The position numbers and the translations under genes were made by a program. 64,000 nucleotides of DNA from Phytopythium helicoides (Eukaryota; Oomycota; Peronosporomycetes; Pythiales; Pythiaceae), in assembly GCA_024867545.1 (NCBI GenBank), contig JANFNE010000006.1:868001-932000 (forward strand). Reading direction: 5' to 3'. Below the pieces are notes generated by a model, which did no database searches, was not told the origin of the DNA, and saw nothing but the letters and a program-made list of their open reading frames with translations. Every line of letters begins with the position of its first letter. The stretch's first letter is position 1. Of the stretch, positions 11,198-25,518 are shown one piece after another.

Positions 11198-13130
11198 CTA
11201 GTAGCGGATGGTCAGTCCAGTGAGCAGCGGATGGCCCGTCACGATAAGCTCGTCACGCGAGTGGCTCGTCAGGAACCGGGCAGTGATCTGTTCGCTCACA
11301 AAAGAGGCACAAGTAAGTAACGAACTCATGACAGCATGCCCAAAGAGTAGACGGATGCACCTACTTGTGTGCAACCCCAAAGCACGAGTGATCGCAGTTT
11401 CTCTGCCGAGTCGACGTAGATACCAAGCGCATCCTCCGAGACCAGACGGCAGAACGAAATGTCGAGCGTATGGAGATCCGAGCAGTGCTCTTGCAGCGCA
11501 AAGATCGCTGCGTCTGTCGCTTCCTGCACGAGCGGCAAAGCTTCTGTTAGACACTTTGATGGCCGTCGTCATGGGTGTGAGGCGTACCGCGACGCTAGAC
11601 ATCTCAAGGATCTCCAAATATTTATTTGCACCGATCGCGAGGTGCTCAATGGCCAGATCTGTGAAGCCGAGACAACACCGCATTGAAACTCGACGAAGCG
11701 AGTGCCCAAGAATGCGCACCTGACCAGAATCCATCGAGCAAGTTAGATTGAGGCCTGCCGCTAAGCATTCAAAGCAAAGGCTACACCGCACCGGCTCAAG
11801 ACACTCGTCAGTCAGCTCGTCCATATCCGAAATGTCGAGCACCTTCAAATCTCGACAACCTTCAAGAATTGCTCGAACGGCGCGGTCGGACAGCTGGGTA
11901 CACCGTGCTAATGAAACATCTCGCAATCCTGACAGGCTCCCCGCGAGCTTCTCCACAAAATCGTCCGAGATTCGCTCCATCTGCGTCAATGCAAGTTTGG
12001 ATAGACTTTTCATGTTGAGCAGAGCTTCCAGACTCGCATCATCGAGTTGTGGGCACTCGGAGAGCGTAAGTGCCTGAAGATGCTGCAACTCCCCAAAGTA
12101 GTCAATTGACTGCTTCGTGATTCGCTGGTTGCAGGAAATCTCAAATTCCTGGAGCGACGGCGCACAGCGCCTCACGAGTGCTTCACACCCAACATCTGAC
12201 AGCCGATAGCATCCTTGAACTTGCAGGAGCTCGACCGACTTGAGTGCATCGCTACATACATGCAAACAGGTTTAGTTACTGTAAGTGAGGTTTGCGTCTT
12301 CAAATTAGTAGCCCACCCCAGGTCAATGATGACGCTGTCTGACACGCATCGCCCACAGAGACCCAGCCGAAGAATCGACAAGTTCAGCCCCGCTTCAAGA
12401 CATTCCTTCAAGACCGTGACGAAGGTAGTCTCATCGATGCCTGAGCAGTCGGGAATGTCGATTTCCGTCACGCCGGGAAACATGAACAGCGGAAGCACTG
12501 ACACAGAAACGCATCATTAGCTCCACCGATACCGTGATTATGAAAACACAGCACCCACTGACCCTCGGTCTTCATCAAGCGCAGCTCCACGACCGCGCGC
12601 GCGACTCGGTGGCGAGTGGTCGAGTCTACGTACTCGAGCGTGGGCATGACGTCAATGTGCCGCGCGAGGCAGCGCAGCGCCAGATCCTGGAGCCTCGGCA
12701 CGACCGCGTGCTGCGTGAGCACTGTCTTCCTCGGTGCGCGACGCGGCGTCCACTTGGGGCGCTCTCCCTCCTCCGCCTCCCGCTCGCGGCGCTGCATCTC
12801 TTCGTTGCGCGCTGCCTGCGCGGCCTCGCGGTTTTCGCTCAGGTCGCGCGCCGTGTTGAAGTATCCGGGCCACGACTCCCTGTTCTGCGCATCTCCACCG
12901 GTTCGCGGCTTCTTGGCGGTCGCCTGCTGGCCCGTGGCGAAGTACAGCGCGCGCTCCCGCGTCACGGTCGCCGTCCCAGGCCCTCGACGCGCTTGGGGCG
13001 ACGTCTGCTGCTCCTGCGCAGCTTCCTGGGGCTCCTGGTCGTCCCCAGAGCCCGCGGAGACAGCGTCGGCATCGTCAGGAGCAGGAGAGTCGCGTGCTGC
13101 ACGCTTGGCGGCGGCGGAGCGGCGCTTCAT
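11198..13130 (-). CDS. RAD7-like leucine-rich-repeat protein
   Basis: Five exons (12563-13130, 12317-12497, 11588-12251, 11365-11523, 11198-11287) join in frame to give 553 aa. The N-terminus is disordered and charged, with a WPGYFNTARDL motif like that of plant RAD7-type proteins. Then comes a RAD7-like helical segment (LQDLALRCLARHIDVMP). At least eight cysteine-containing LRRs of the AMN1/F-box-LRR type follow (LQVQGCYRLSDVGCEAL, VSLARCTQLSDRAVRAIL, LDISFCRLVSEDAL). Yeast RAD7 acts with RAD16 in global genome nucleotide-excision repair and in an E3 ligase; here that role is inferred from similarity. I see no clear F-box. An F-box-free SCF-type LRR adaptor is the alternative. The start is the ATG at 13130. 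Confidence 0.75.
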
Positions 13131-13774
13131 GGGCAATCGGAGCCGCGAGCGCGCGCAGCTTCGGCCGAGTTCCCGATGGGCATAAAGTTGCCAAGTGACG
13201 GTCGAGGCGGCGCTGGAAGTTGCCGTTCAGGCATTGAAGCTATTTGATTGGCTAAAAATGGGATTTATTTGGCGCGCTGACCTGTCTGGATCCGGCGAAT
13301 TGGCGCCTTCAGCTGTACCTACTAAATGGTACGAGTAAAGTTGAAGTGGATTGGGTCGTGGGTGTTTTGCGCTGAGGAATCCTGCAGCTCATGCATTTGG
13401 AAAGACGCAAGAAGGCGCGATCGGTGCTGCATTTGGTCATGGCAATTGTTGCTGTAGGCACTTTCACCACGAGCTCTCGGACATAGTTGAGAAGCTGGAT
13501 CAACGATCCTCATGTGGCAATGCCATGCGGGCATGCCTTGTGATACTTGACGTCAACAAACATATGATCACGACCTCCAGTTGGAAGATCAAGGCTTCCA
13601 ACAGATCACTACTCAAAAACAGCAACTAGAACGCAGCTACGACTCGATTGGCATCGCTTTCTTTCATTTTTTTCTGTTGTTACATTGCGGCACGGAGCTA
13701 CCACGTCACAATAGGAGCTCGAGACGGAGTCGAGCTGGAGCCATTACAGCCTCAGGTGTTCAGAGAGCAACCGC
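13131..13774. other. Intergenic, RAD7-like 5' flank and GAPDH-1 3' flank
   Basis: No supported gene here. The part nearest 13130 should hold the RAD7-like promoter, and the part nearest 13774 the GAPDH-1 3' UTR. Similarity to the GAPDH-2 3' flank stops within about ten bases of the stop codon. Confidence 0.5.
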
Positions 13775-15340
<1,566 letters not shown>

Positions 15341-15344
15341 TCAG

Positions 15345-15375
15345 CCAATCCGCGGCCCGCATTCGCGTAAAAAGT
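15345..15375 (-). promoter_or_regulatory. Distal conserved module of GAPDH-1 promoter
   Basis: In the direction of GAPDH-1 this 31-nt block starts ACTTTTTACGC and ends GATTGG, an inverted CCAAT box. A block of the same length with the same two ends lies at 16937-16967 before GAPDH-2. The distance to the ATG is about 550 nt in both. Function is inferred from conservation within otherwise diverged sequence. Confidence 0.5.
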
Positions 15376-16936
15376 AGACGCCCACGCGCCGCCCCAAGCA
15401 GAAAACGAAACGGCCCGGCTCTGCAGAAAAACGCGCGACGAATCTTTGCGTGGGTTGGCTGCGTTTTTCTCGCTTGCGCGTCGAGCATGCAAGCCCTACG
15501 GTACGTACGTCATCGATGGGCTGCATCGCTGGCGGCGAATGCTCATGCTCGTCGAGTGGTGAGTATGCACTCGAGGATTGTCGCCTCGCGAACCAAGCAG
15601 AGCTGCGGGGTCTTTGCTTCGGAGGTGGTGCCAGCGGTGCCAGCGAGCAAGAGGGGTAGCCATGGACGTCGGGGGCATGGACGCTGGAGTCCGCTTGGGG
15701 TGCTGTGGCATTGGATGGCATGCGAATGCGAGGATGATGATGATGCAGGGCAGCAAGCGCTCTTGGCGGTGGATGTGACTCCTGGCGAGAGCGACTGGCT
15801 GAGGGGTAGCAAAGCCGGTTGGTTGGTGGTGGGTGATGTGTGTCGTAGGGGCGGCGAGGAGTCATGGGATCGAGATAGGGAAGGCAGTGCGCTGCAATGG
15901 CTGGCACTGCAATGACGAGCGGAAGAAGAATGCATTGCAAAAACAGCGAGGTGTGGAGGCACAAAGCAATTCGAAGGTGCGTTTGCACGACTCGTCCGAG
16001 CTCAGTGAGTGAGTGCAACGTAGAGATGGCTTGGAGCGAATGTGGCGCAATGCGAGCGCAGCGCAAAACGTCTCCTTGCCAATGGAGGTTTGTCTGGGCT
16101 ACTTTCTTGGGCTGATGATTGCATTTGCAATGAGGGGGAAGGATGGCGATGGGGGTCAGCATGCAGGGAAGGAAGGATCGCATTCCCCCCAGCGTCTTGA
16201 AACGGTGCGCACATTCGAGAACGAGATTACGAGAAGACGCCCAGCTGCGCTGAGCCGTCGGTCGCAGAGCACTTTGTTCTCATCCCGGATTCCGCCCTCT
16301 GATCCCTCTGGATCGAGGAAGCAGCGCCGCACACGCATCCAAGGTTTGCCTCGGTGCAAGTTGCAAGATGCGATCGAGCTAAAACGCCTAGCTCGCGTCT
16401 GGTCGTAGTGCTACAACGGTTTTGGAGCCAAATGTTTCGAGACGTGTTTCTTGTCGGTTGACAATCCCGTGCGCTAGAATCCCAATCGCTCGAACTCGCA
16501 GAGCCCTCGAGCGCTTCCGAGGCCATGCCGTCGCTAATCTAGCGCCGCAGATCGCTCTGTTTGGTCAATTGGACACGTACGTCTCCTGCTGACCAGTGAC
16601 GAGGCGTGGCCCGTCATTGCCAGTGTTCGTAGCGAATGCTCGTCGACGGACGCTTGGATACGCGGGCGGCCGAGAAAGACACGGACATCATGAGCGTCAT
16701 GAATCACTTGGCGAGCCGACTAAAAGCGTCCACCCTCTGCTCTCGCCAGCAGTGAGCACCTGGTCGAGTCTTCTCTGATTGCTCCTGCCGGCCACCACGT
16801 CAGTGCCGAGCTGGGAAAGAGGCTCTCATACTCGGGCCAAGAGATTCGCTTCAACTTGGCTGCGTATCTTTGCAATCCTCTGCGCGACGGATGCAAAGCT
16901 CACGCGTCATCTGAGTCCAGAAGGCTGCTTGGAGCC

Positions 16937-16967
16937 ACTTTTTACGCAAATCCGCGACGCTGATTGG
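16937..16967 (+). promoter_or_regulatory. Distal conserved module of GAPDH-2 promoter
   Basis: This is the counterpart of the GAPDH-1 block: ACTTTTTACGC, 14 intervening bases, then GATTGG. It lies about 543 nt before the ATG. A second TTTTTTACG follows within 20 bp. Confidence 0.5.
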
Positions 16968-17311
16968 TCGCTTCCTCGACTTTTTACGAGTGACGTCAAG
17001 CCCCCTTTGACACCGCAACACGGTATGATGCCGCGGCATCACCTCGTTCGCTTCGATCCAACGGCTGCAAGCAGTGTCGCCACTGCGATCACCGCGTTCG
17101 CAAACTCCTTGCTCGAGCGTCCAAGTGACCTCCTGCACGAGGTCGACCGGAATCCTCCTCATTCCACTGTCACTCGACCGCCACTCGGCGCTTGTCCAAG
17201 CAGCAACGTTTCACAGCACAGCCAGCAGTGTGCAATCGACCCGAGCGGCTCCATGCTCACTGGTGTCGCGGACCGATGGCCACCTGCGCCATACAAACGC
17301 CCAGTCTCTAA

Positions 17312-18529
<1,218 letters not shown>

Positions 18530-19687
18530 ACAGTTGCCGATCGTGGATAGCCCGGAGAACACGGCTATTCCCTGGGCTCATGTGCCTGCCTTTTCCTGTG
18601 AGAGGGCAGATGACGAGAGGGTGCAGTTGAGTTTCTTAACTTGTTGCCCACGATGAGAGTTCACGAGCGAGTGAGCTAGCGAGAGGAAGGAGAGCAAGCG
18701 CCGCAAGGCCGTAGGTCTACTAGTATTTGTGATTTTTTCGGGCGTTCGCCCCTTGCCGAGCTCGGCAGGTGTAGTCGGGCAAGAGTAGTCTAGGCTGGTT
18801 TCAATAACACGCAAAGATTGTTGTTGCTCCGACGCAGATGATAGCGAAAAGTTGGTAAGTTTGTGCAGCTACATTGCGAGCGAAGCTTCCCTGAGGTGTC
18901 TCTCTGATACATGTATGTAATGGGTCGATGCGTGCATGGCCTCAAACAGCGTCAGCATGACGCAACAGTATCTGCTCTGTGGATGCAATCTATGATTGCC
19001 TGATGGTACAACCGTGCTCCGAAAACATGAGGTTTGCTTCGTGGAGGAAACGAAGAACCGACTGCAGTAGAGCGACTCGCGGGAAGTCACCTCGCAGGCT
19101 GCGAGGTAAGTTCCCGCGGGACTGGATGCAAGTGGCGCTCGACCACCAGGCACAGTTGGACGAGTCATGTCAGTGAAGTGCTTGTATCAGCTTTTTTCGG
19201 ATACGTTCGCGAAAGTCTCACATGGCTACTTCAATCAAAAGCACCAGTAGCATACGGAAGGCAAGTCACATTCATCGGGATTTGCAAGCTCTTCCACCAT
19301 CAACACGGCAACACGGACACGACAAAAGAGCGAAAGAAGTCGTCCGCTGTAATAGTGTACTGCGCTATCGTTCACGCAGTGAAACGAGTCGAGACGGGAG
19401 ACTCGCTATAGAAACAGTTCAAGCACCAGCTGAGTTGCTAGGTTGCTCGGAGCTTGTGCCATTCAGTTGCTCGCCTCGTCGGTACCTCCTGCAAGAGGTT
19501 TAGTCATCTACATCGCGTGTTCCTTCTCCTCCAGTTTCCTTCGCTCGTCCGCACGCGACGTGTCCACTCAATCCCCTCCAATCCGTCTAATAAATTCTGA
19601 AAAGCAAAACGTCAAACGGCGACTGGCGCGCTGCTTCCTCGCAGAACACCCACGCCCAACCCAAGTCCCACAAGGAGCGCATGCACT
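18530..19687. other. Intergenic between convergent GAPDH-2 and ankyrin-FYVE genes
   Basis: I find no supportable gene in this 1.16-kb stretch. It is unusually long for this compact window. It should contain both 3' UTRs. Short frames on both strands have no recognisable content, and I saw no tRNA-like cloverleaf. Confidence 0.5.
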
Positions 19688-21043
19688 CTAAGGGTGCTGC
19701 ACGCCTTCGGGGCCGACGCTCGCATCAAAGGCGGCGCTGTCCGAGCAGATCTCGAAACACGTTGTGCACACGCGCGCCTTGGTGTGGCCTTTCTCGACCT
19801 TGGCGTTTTTCTTGCCCTTCTTGCGAACGGAGAACGGGAGCTTGCTCAGGCGGATCTGGCAGTTCGTGCACGCCGAGCAGAGCACGCGTCCGCAGAACCG
19901 GCAGTGGTGGCGACGCGAGCCCAAGGAGCCGAAGCTCTTGTTGCACTCCATGCACGACGACCGCGACTCGTCAGGGATCCACACAGGCGCGTTGCGCACC
20001 TTGGATAGCAGCAGCTTGAGTGTCGCGGCATCCACCTTGTCGAAGACGGTCTTACCGGACTCGTCCTTGGCGTCCAGTCGGGCGCCATAGCGCACGAGAC
20101 GGGTGGCAATTTGGACAAGTCCCTTGTCGAGCGCCACATGGAGAATCGTCGACTTGTCGACGGGCGCATTTGGATTGGCGCGGTGCTGCAGTAGGATCTC
20201 AGTGAGCGTCGGATCGTCGCGCGTGACGGTAAGGATGTGCACTCCGAGCGGCGTCTGGTTGCGCATGTTGAGGAAGTTGACGTCTGCGCCGCACTCTAGC
20301 AGCAGTTTGGTCATGCGGCGCGACTTGGCCGCGGCCAGGTGCAGCGCCGTGTTGCGTCGGTTGTCGGCCACGTTGACGATGGATCCCCTGAGCTGCGGCA
20401 TGAGCAGGGCCTGTACGACGCCGAGGTGTCCTCCGCGGATGGCAAAGTGCAGCGCGGTCTGTCCGAACATGGGGTCTCGGCGCAGGATGTCTGTTCCCGC
20501 CTGGATGACGAGGGCGTTGACGAGCACGAGGTCTCCAGCGCGCGCGGCCTGGAGCAGGGGCGTGAGTCCGTCCGGCGTGGTTCCGTTGCCGACGGTGGAG
20601 GAGAGTCGCAGGTTGCTGCTGGCGCGTCGGTATCCGTCGTCCATGCGCATGAGCGGGTTTCCCATCTCGGTGTATCTGCCTCCGCCGTTGCTGCCGCTGT
20701 TGACGCTGTCTCGGCTCGTTGGCGCGCGGAACTGCTGCGGCATGAGGCTGTCTCGCAGGTAGGCGCCGCTGCTCTCGCGCATGCGGATCATCTCCTCGAC
20801 GTTGAAGCTGCTGGCCTGCTGCAGGCGCCGTTCGTCCACCTGCTCGCCGTCCTCGAGCGAGCCCTTGGTCTGGTCGAACGCGTAGTAGCCGCTCGCGCTG
20901 CCCACGCTGTTGCTGTTCTGGTCGCTCATGCTCGCGCTCGTGTGCCCGCTGCTGTGGTCGCCGAACGCCTCGCCCTGCTGCTGCTGCTGCTGGACCTGGT
21001 AGCTCTCGCGCAGGTCGTCAATGTCGACCTCGGACGACGTCAT
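19688..21043 (-). CDS. Ankyrin-repeat FYVE zinc-finger protein
   Basis: A single-exon gene of 451 aa. The first 150 residues are disordered, with a short poly-Q and Ser/Gly stretches. About five ankyrin repeats span roughly residues 155-345 (GQTALHFAIRGGHLGVVQAL, NTALHLAAAKSRRMTKLLLE, STILHVALDKGLVQIATRLV). A FYVE domain follows from Trp355 to about 434. It has the WxxD start (WIPDE), the basic RRHHCR motif that contacts PI3P, and the paired CxxC zinc ligands (CMEC, CRFC, CSAC, CTTC). The protein is therefore expected on PI3P-bearing endosomes, with the ankyrins binding a partner. FYVE proteins with ankyrin or other domains are numerous in oomycetes. The cargo or partner is unknown. An 18-residue basic insert (VRKKGKKNAKVEKGHTKA) sits within the FYVE fold. 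Confidence 0.93.
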   Translation of the reverse strand: MTSSEVDIDDLRESYQVQQQQQQGEAFGDHSSGHTSASMSDQNSNSVGSASGYYAFDQTKGSLEDGEQVDERRLQQASSFNVEEMIRMRESSGAYLRDSLMPQQFRAPTSRDSVNSGSNGGGRYTEMGNPLMRMDDGYRRASSNLRLSSTVGNGTTPDGLTPLLQAARAGDLVLVNALVIQAGTDILRRDPMFGQTALHFAIRGGHLGVVQALLMPQLRGSIVNVADNRRNTALHLAAAKSRRMTKLLLECGADVNFLNMRNQTPLGVHILTVTRDDPTLTEILLQHRANPNAPVDKSTILHVALDKGLVQIATRLVRYGARLDAKDESGKTVFDKVDAATLKLLLSKVRNAPVWIPDESRSSCMECNKSFGSLGSRRHHCRFCGRVLCSACTNCQIRLSKLPFSVRKKGKKNAKVEKGHTKARVCTTCFEICSDSAAFDASVGPEGVQHP

Positions 21044-22282
21044 GGCGGGCGGGCGGCGGCTGCGTTAGACCGGAGGAGAATGCGGAAATGAGGCCGCCGC
21101 GGGTTGCCTGTTCGGGGGATTTGTATGCACTTTTGTATGCCGCCGGCGTTGCTTTTTTTCCCCCAAGCGCTGTCTGTCTCCTCTCCCCTCGCTGGCCCTC
21201 TCGAGGGTTGACCGTTAGGGGGGAGGGATGCACGTTGCGAGTTTGCAACCTTGCAGTAGACGTGGAGGGATGCAGGACTGGAGGTTTGTATAGAAGGGAA
21301 AGGTGGGCGACCCTCAACGCGCAACCTGCAGGAGTCCAATGCACAACGACAAGACAAAGTGACCCATGAAGCTCAAAGAACTGAACCTTGGTCGCTTTCG
21401 CGCTTCCAGGTTGGTCATCGAGTCGTGCGCGACGGCGAATCTATCGGAAATGCTACCTTGCTTTGCGATGAGCGCAGCTTCAGTCATTACCAACTGCACC
21501 TGGTTTTGGTATGGTAAAATTTGTCTCAAGCCATTTTCCGAAGCAGCTCAGCTTCTCACTGTGCGTCATGCCAGCACCACCCGTGCGTCCCCCAGCAGCC
21601 CTTGACGGCGTCAAGTCGACGGCAGTTTGGCGCGTCCTGGCTGATCTCGTTGAAGGCGTTCAAGTCGACATGCAACGGGTGGCCAAAGGGCGAGTCTAGA
21701 AACCGCAAATGGGGAGTACAGTACGGTAGATAGATGATGGAGATTGCGGCGGCGGATGGAAGGAAAATGGCTGCGGGCGGTTTTTGGGTTGCTATGGAGA
21801 GCTGCCGGCGTTCCAATGAGGATTCCGCTGGCACCGACGGATGGCTCCACGGACTCGGTTTGGTTGGTGTCAGTAGGTACATGATCGTCTCTGCATGACC
21901 GCCGGGGCATCATCTCCGTGGCGGGGCGGATTCCTCCCCTCGGGAATATTCAGCCGCGAGCCCAGGCGAAGCACAGCCACAACCGAAAAATTCGTCGCCA
22001 TCTTCAGCCGCGCGGCAGAGGACTCGGCGTCGAAGATGAGCTGTGGTGCAATCCTGGAACGCACGAGCGCAGCCACAGTGGGCTGACGACGATGGCTTCA
22101 ACTCATATGGCGGCCGAGACCCGCGGGTATCCACCTCTCGTCGAGATCTGCTATTGACTGGAGACCACGCCCTCTTCCTTCGAACCATCCGTCCAGCGGC
22201 AGGATCTTCTGCAGACCTCACCAATGGCTACACTGGTTGAAGTGGTACAGGTGCCAATCAACTTGGCGCGACTGGCCGTCCG
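21044..22282. other. Intergenic; possible coding remnants on the minus strand
   Basis: The part next to 21043 should be the ankyrin-FYVE promoter. Between about 21314 and 21700 the minus strand shows three consecutive protein-like stretches in different frames: PLHVDLNAFNEISQDAPN near 21650, MTHSEKLSCFGKWLETNF near 21545, and VMTEAALIAKQGSISDRF near 21470. I could not join them with convincing introns. They may be a small intron-rich gene or a decayed one, or chance. The remainder to 22282 shows nothing I can support. Confidence 0.25.
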
Positions 22283-25200
22283 TCATCGACGCTGGGCGAG
22301 TGACCGCACGCGAGCGGCGTGTTCGAGCTCGCTGACCTGCCGTGCAATCTCCTGATGGATCAGCAGGTGCGCCGACTTGCGCACCAGCTTGCGGCGCCGC
22401 AGCGCGCGGTCGGCCTCGCTCTCCAGTTGGTCATAGAGCTCGCGAAGAGCTCGAGCCTGGCGCTTGCCGCGAGCGCGCTGGAGCTCCGCGCGCTGGTCGT
22501 TCGCGAGCTGCCGTTCGCGCAGGCGAGCCTCGAACAGCTCCTGCTTGAGCCGCCGCTGTTATCGACCACGAGAGATTTGAGTGGATCAATACCAGTTAAG
22601 GCACAGGAAAGACCACAGACCAGCTCCTCGACGCTCATACAACTTCGCACGCCTCGAACGAGAGCCACGCCATCAGCGTACGTCTGAGCGTACGCAATCT
22701 GCAGCGAGGTTATTGACGGACAAGCCCCGCTGCGGATGAGCTGCATGATATGAGTCCCTACTTTAGAGTACAGCAGTGATATTTAGGCGAGTGCATAATA
22801 TCACCTGCTGGAACGGAACGAGGCTATCAGGCTTCAGGTTTCGCGACAAGTCGAGGTGGTGTAGAAGAGGGCACGCGCCACAGCGCAGCGCTTCAGCGAT
22901 CTGGCGCTGCCCTCGACTTGCGAGTGAATTATCTGCAGCAAAAAGAATTAACCGCAGATTTTTGGATACATGCTTCGGTTTTCACATACCACTGAGGCTT
23001 ATGTAATATAGGCGCATTGCTGCATGTGACTTCAGGAAGCAACAGAAGCGAGAAATCCCCTCTCCTCCTGGTTTGTTCCCTGTCGCCAATGTTATCATTA
23101 TTATGAACCAAAGGGAGTGAGCGAGGCAATCGAAGAGATACGCAAACCTGACAAGTCGAGATCCTCGATGGAAGGACAACATGGTGTACACAACGCTGCC
23201 GTAAGCGTTTCGAAAGCTAATGAATCCATAGCGTTGTCTATAACCCACCAGATCGTTAGTTTGTGTTGTGACTTCAGCGACACGTGGCTGAATTCCTCTG
23301 TACCTGAAAGCGATAATCGCCGAAGTTGCTGGAAACGTCCTTGGGTCAGAATGCGCGAAAAATCACCGATAGCTGCCCCAACTGCGTTTCCTGATACGTC
23401 AAGATGTTCCAGCGAGCTGCTAGTGTGCTTATCGCGAGGAAGAAATGCGCATAGCACAGAGATAAAAGCAGTTGGTCCGAGTTGCATGCCTGAGGGTGGT
23501 AGAGAATGGTTTGTCAACGAAGCCGTATTTCGCAGAACTGTCCATATTCTGGCTTACAAGATAAGTTGAGGTGCTTTAGATCTCCCCAGTCGGTGCGAGG
23601 ATAGCCTTCTGGCACCTCTTGGACTTTTCCCAGAGGGCTGTTACTGATGTTGACGATTTTGAGTGAGCGACACGCCGTGTTGGCCATGAGTGCAACAACT
23701 AAAACTCTCGAAGCATTGGCGTCTGCAGTGACCGCCTCACACTCGAAATGAGAAAGATTCGGTAAGTACGTATACTCCTCCAAATGCGCGACAAAGAGCT
23801 TCATGGTTTCCATGGATACTGTGTTGTGAGAGATCACGAGAGTCTCAAGTGCTGGACAAAGCTGAAGACTCGAGAAGAAGCGCTGCATATCCTCGTTGCC
23901 CATTCCCACATCTGCTCCGAGCAATATCCCGAAATGAAACCAAGACAACATTCCATAAAAAACTACAATGAGAGACCTGTAATGTCGAGGTAACCGAGTG
24001 CCTTGAATCGGTCCATTGTAAAGCTGCGAGCCCAGTCACGCATAAACCGGCTCGGAAACGAGAGACGAGAAAGATGAAGCCGTTGGAGTCTGGGGAACTC
24101 GCGATCATAAAACAATCGACCTAGTTGTTGAAAGTGTGCATCTTCACAATCCAGATCTGTCGAGCACGCAACATTTGATTCAACTCATACCACTCTAACT
24201 TTATATCGACGGGAATCGCAGTTGGAGCTCACCATTAAGCACAAGGGTCTCAAGTCTCGAACTCACGTGGTCAGTAAAGAGCACCTGCATGATCCGCTCA
24301 AAGGCATGATGCCGATCGTTCTTACAACTGAAGCCTTTCACATTAGACACGATTAGATCGCGCACTCTTGCGAAACACTCGACATCTCCTGTATCCATCA
24401 GTGTAATTATATCGCTCGCTGATGTGGACTTCGCATTAGCTGTAATGTTTGTACAGAACGCCAGATATCAGCTACAAACCCATCCAGACCCACAGAGGCA
24501 AAGCAAACGTACTGATCCGAAGTGTTCTCGTCTCGTCGTAGCGATACTTTACCCGCGTAGGCTCACATCCTAGCATCGTCACGAACGCTTCGGCATGGCT
24601 TCCTGATAAAAGCTCGAGAGGCTGGGCATCACAGCATTTGCGAAAGATTGAGCATGTTCCACTAGCTCGAGCTCGGTCTTTGCCTGGCAAGTACGTTAAG
24701 ATTCGGGAGAGATAACGAGAGTCAGGATAGATGAGAAGAACTCGGTGAACGAGAAACGCAGTCGGACGAGGCTGAGCGCAGTAGAGCTCATAGTATGCCC
24801 GCACACCTGCAGCCATGGTTCGATTAACCATGACACACCGACGGGCTGGTTCGCTTCCACCTAGGAAGGCCAAAATCATTGCAAGCAACTCCATGTGCTG
24901 CGAGTTGATTACTGTAAAGAGTTCTGGAGCTGGAGGAGCCCCCGCCTGTGCATGGCGCTTCGTTTTCTTCTTTTTTGTATGAACTTTGTTGCGCATTTTC
25001 TCGGCAGGTACGAGTAGCTTTGGCACCCAGCGACTGAACTTGCGCGGCTTGCCATGTTTGGCGTTCTGGTCCGTGTCACTTTCTTTTCCCTCCTCACTGT
25101 CTTCTTCATACTCTTCTTCACTTTCAACTGCCTTTGGTGGGTGAGGAGCGCTTTGTGGTAGTTCGAGAGTAATAGCGGTTACTTGCTGAACTATGGGCAC

Positions 25201-25428
25201 GTCCGATGTCGACAGCTCAAACACTGCATCGCCAAAAAGCGACTCAAGAGTGAGTACAGGGGCTACTGGTGGGTCTATCGATGGGGGCATATGTGGAGGA
25301 GCTGCCGCTGAAGACTTTGCAGACTTTTCGCGACGCCAAAGAGCTCGTTGCAGTGCTCTCAAGATACCGCCCCCGGTGCTGGGCTTCTTTCGCTTAACAA
25401 CGATTTGCATGGGATGCTTCCGTTCCAT
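22283..25428 (-). CDS. Ten-exon leucine-rich-repeat protein with C-terminal coiled coil
   Basis: My model joins 24513-25428, 24233-24439, 23977-24156, 23558-23911, 23304-23489, 23148-23237, 22990-23079, 22805-22932, 22621-22740 and 22283-22555, all in frame, for 847 aa. Residues 1-300 are disordered, with acidic (EEEYEEDSEEGKE) and basic (HTKKKKTKRH) patches. An F-box-like helical region follows (LLAMILAFLGGSEPARRCVM). The middle carries ribonuclease-inhibitor-type LRRs (LQRLHLSRLSF, LETLVISHN, LEHLDVSGNAVG, IEDLDLS). The last 90 residues form a charged coiled coil (RRLKQELFEARLRERQLAN). Function is unknown; such LRR scaffolds bind other proteins. Most introns fall in phase 1 at the same place in the repeat. 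The last junction uses a weak GTCTGT donor. An upstream in-frame non-ATG extension is possible. No signal peptide is visible. Confidence 0.75.
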
Positions 25429-25518
25429 CTCTTGCTGCTGACACTGGTGTAGATCTTTCAAATCTCTGCGCGCGACTTCTCAACAGCATGCAAGCATGGT
25501 AGTATATTTAGGGCAATT

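Noticed and set aside
15341..16183. 280-codon minus-strand frame in the GAPDH spacer
   Set aside because: Composition looks random, there is no domain, and it overlaps the conserved promoter module of GAPDH-1.
18530..19687. tRNA or small structured RNA in the long gap after GAPDH-2
   Set aside because: I looked for acceptor and T-loop patterns on both strands and found none convincing.
22319..22687. Plus-strand 122-codon frame
   Set aside because: It lies opposite the minus-strand coiled coil, which reads much better as protein and joins the LRR gene in phase.
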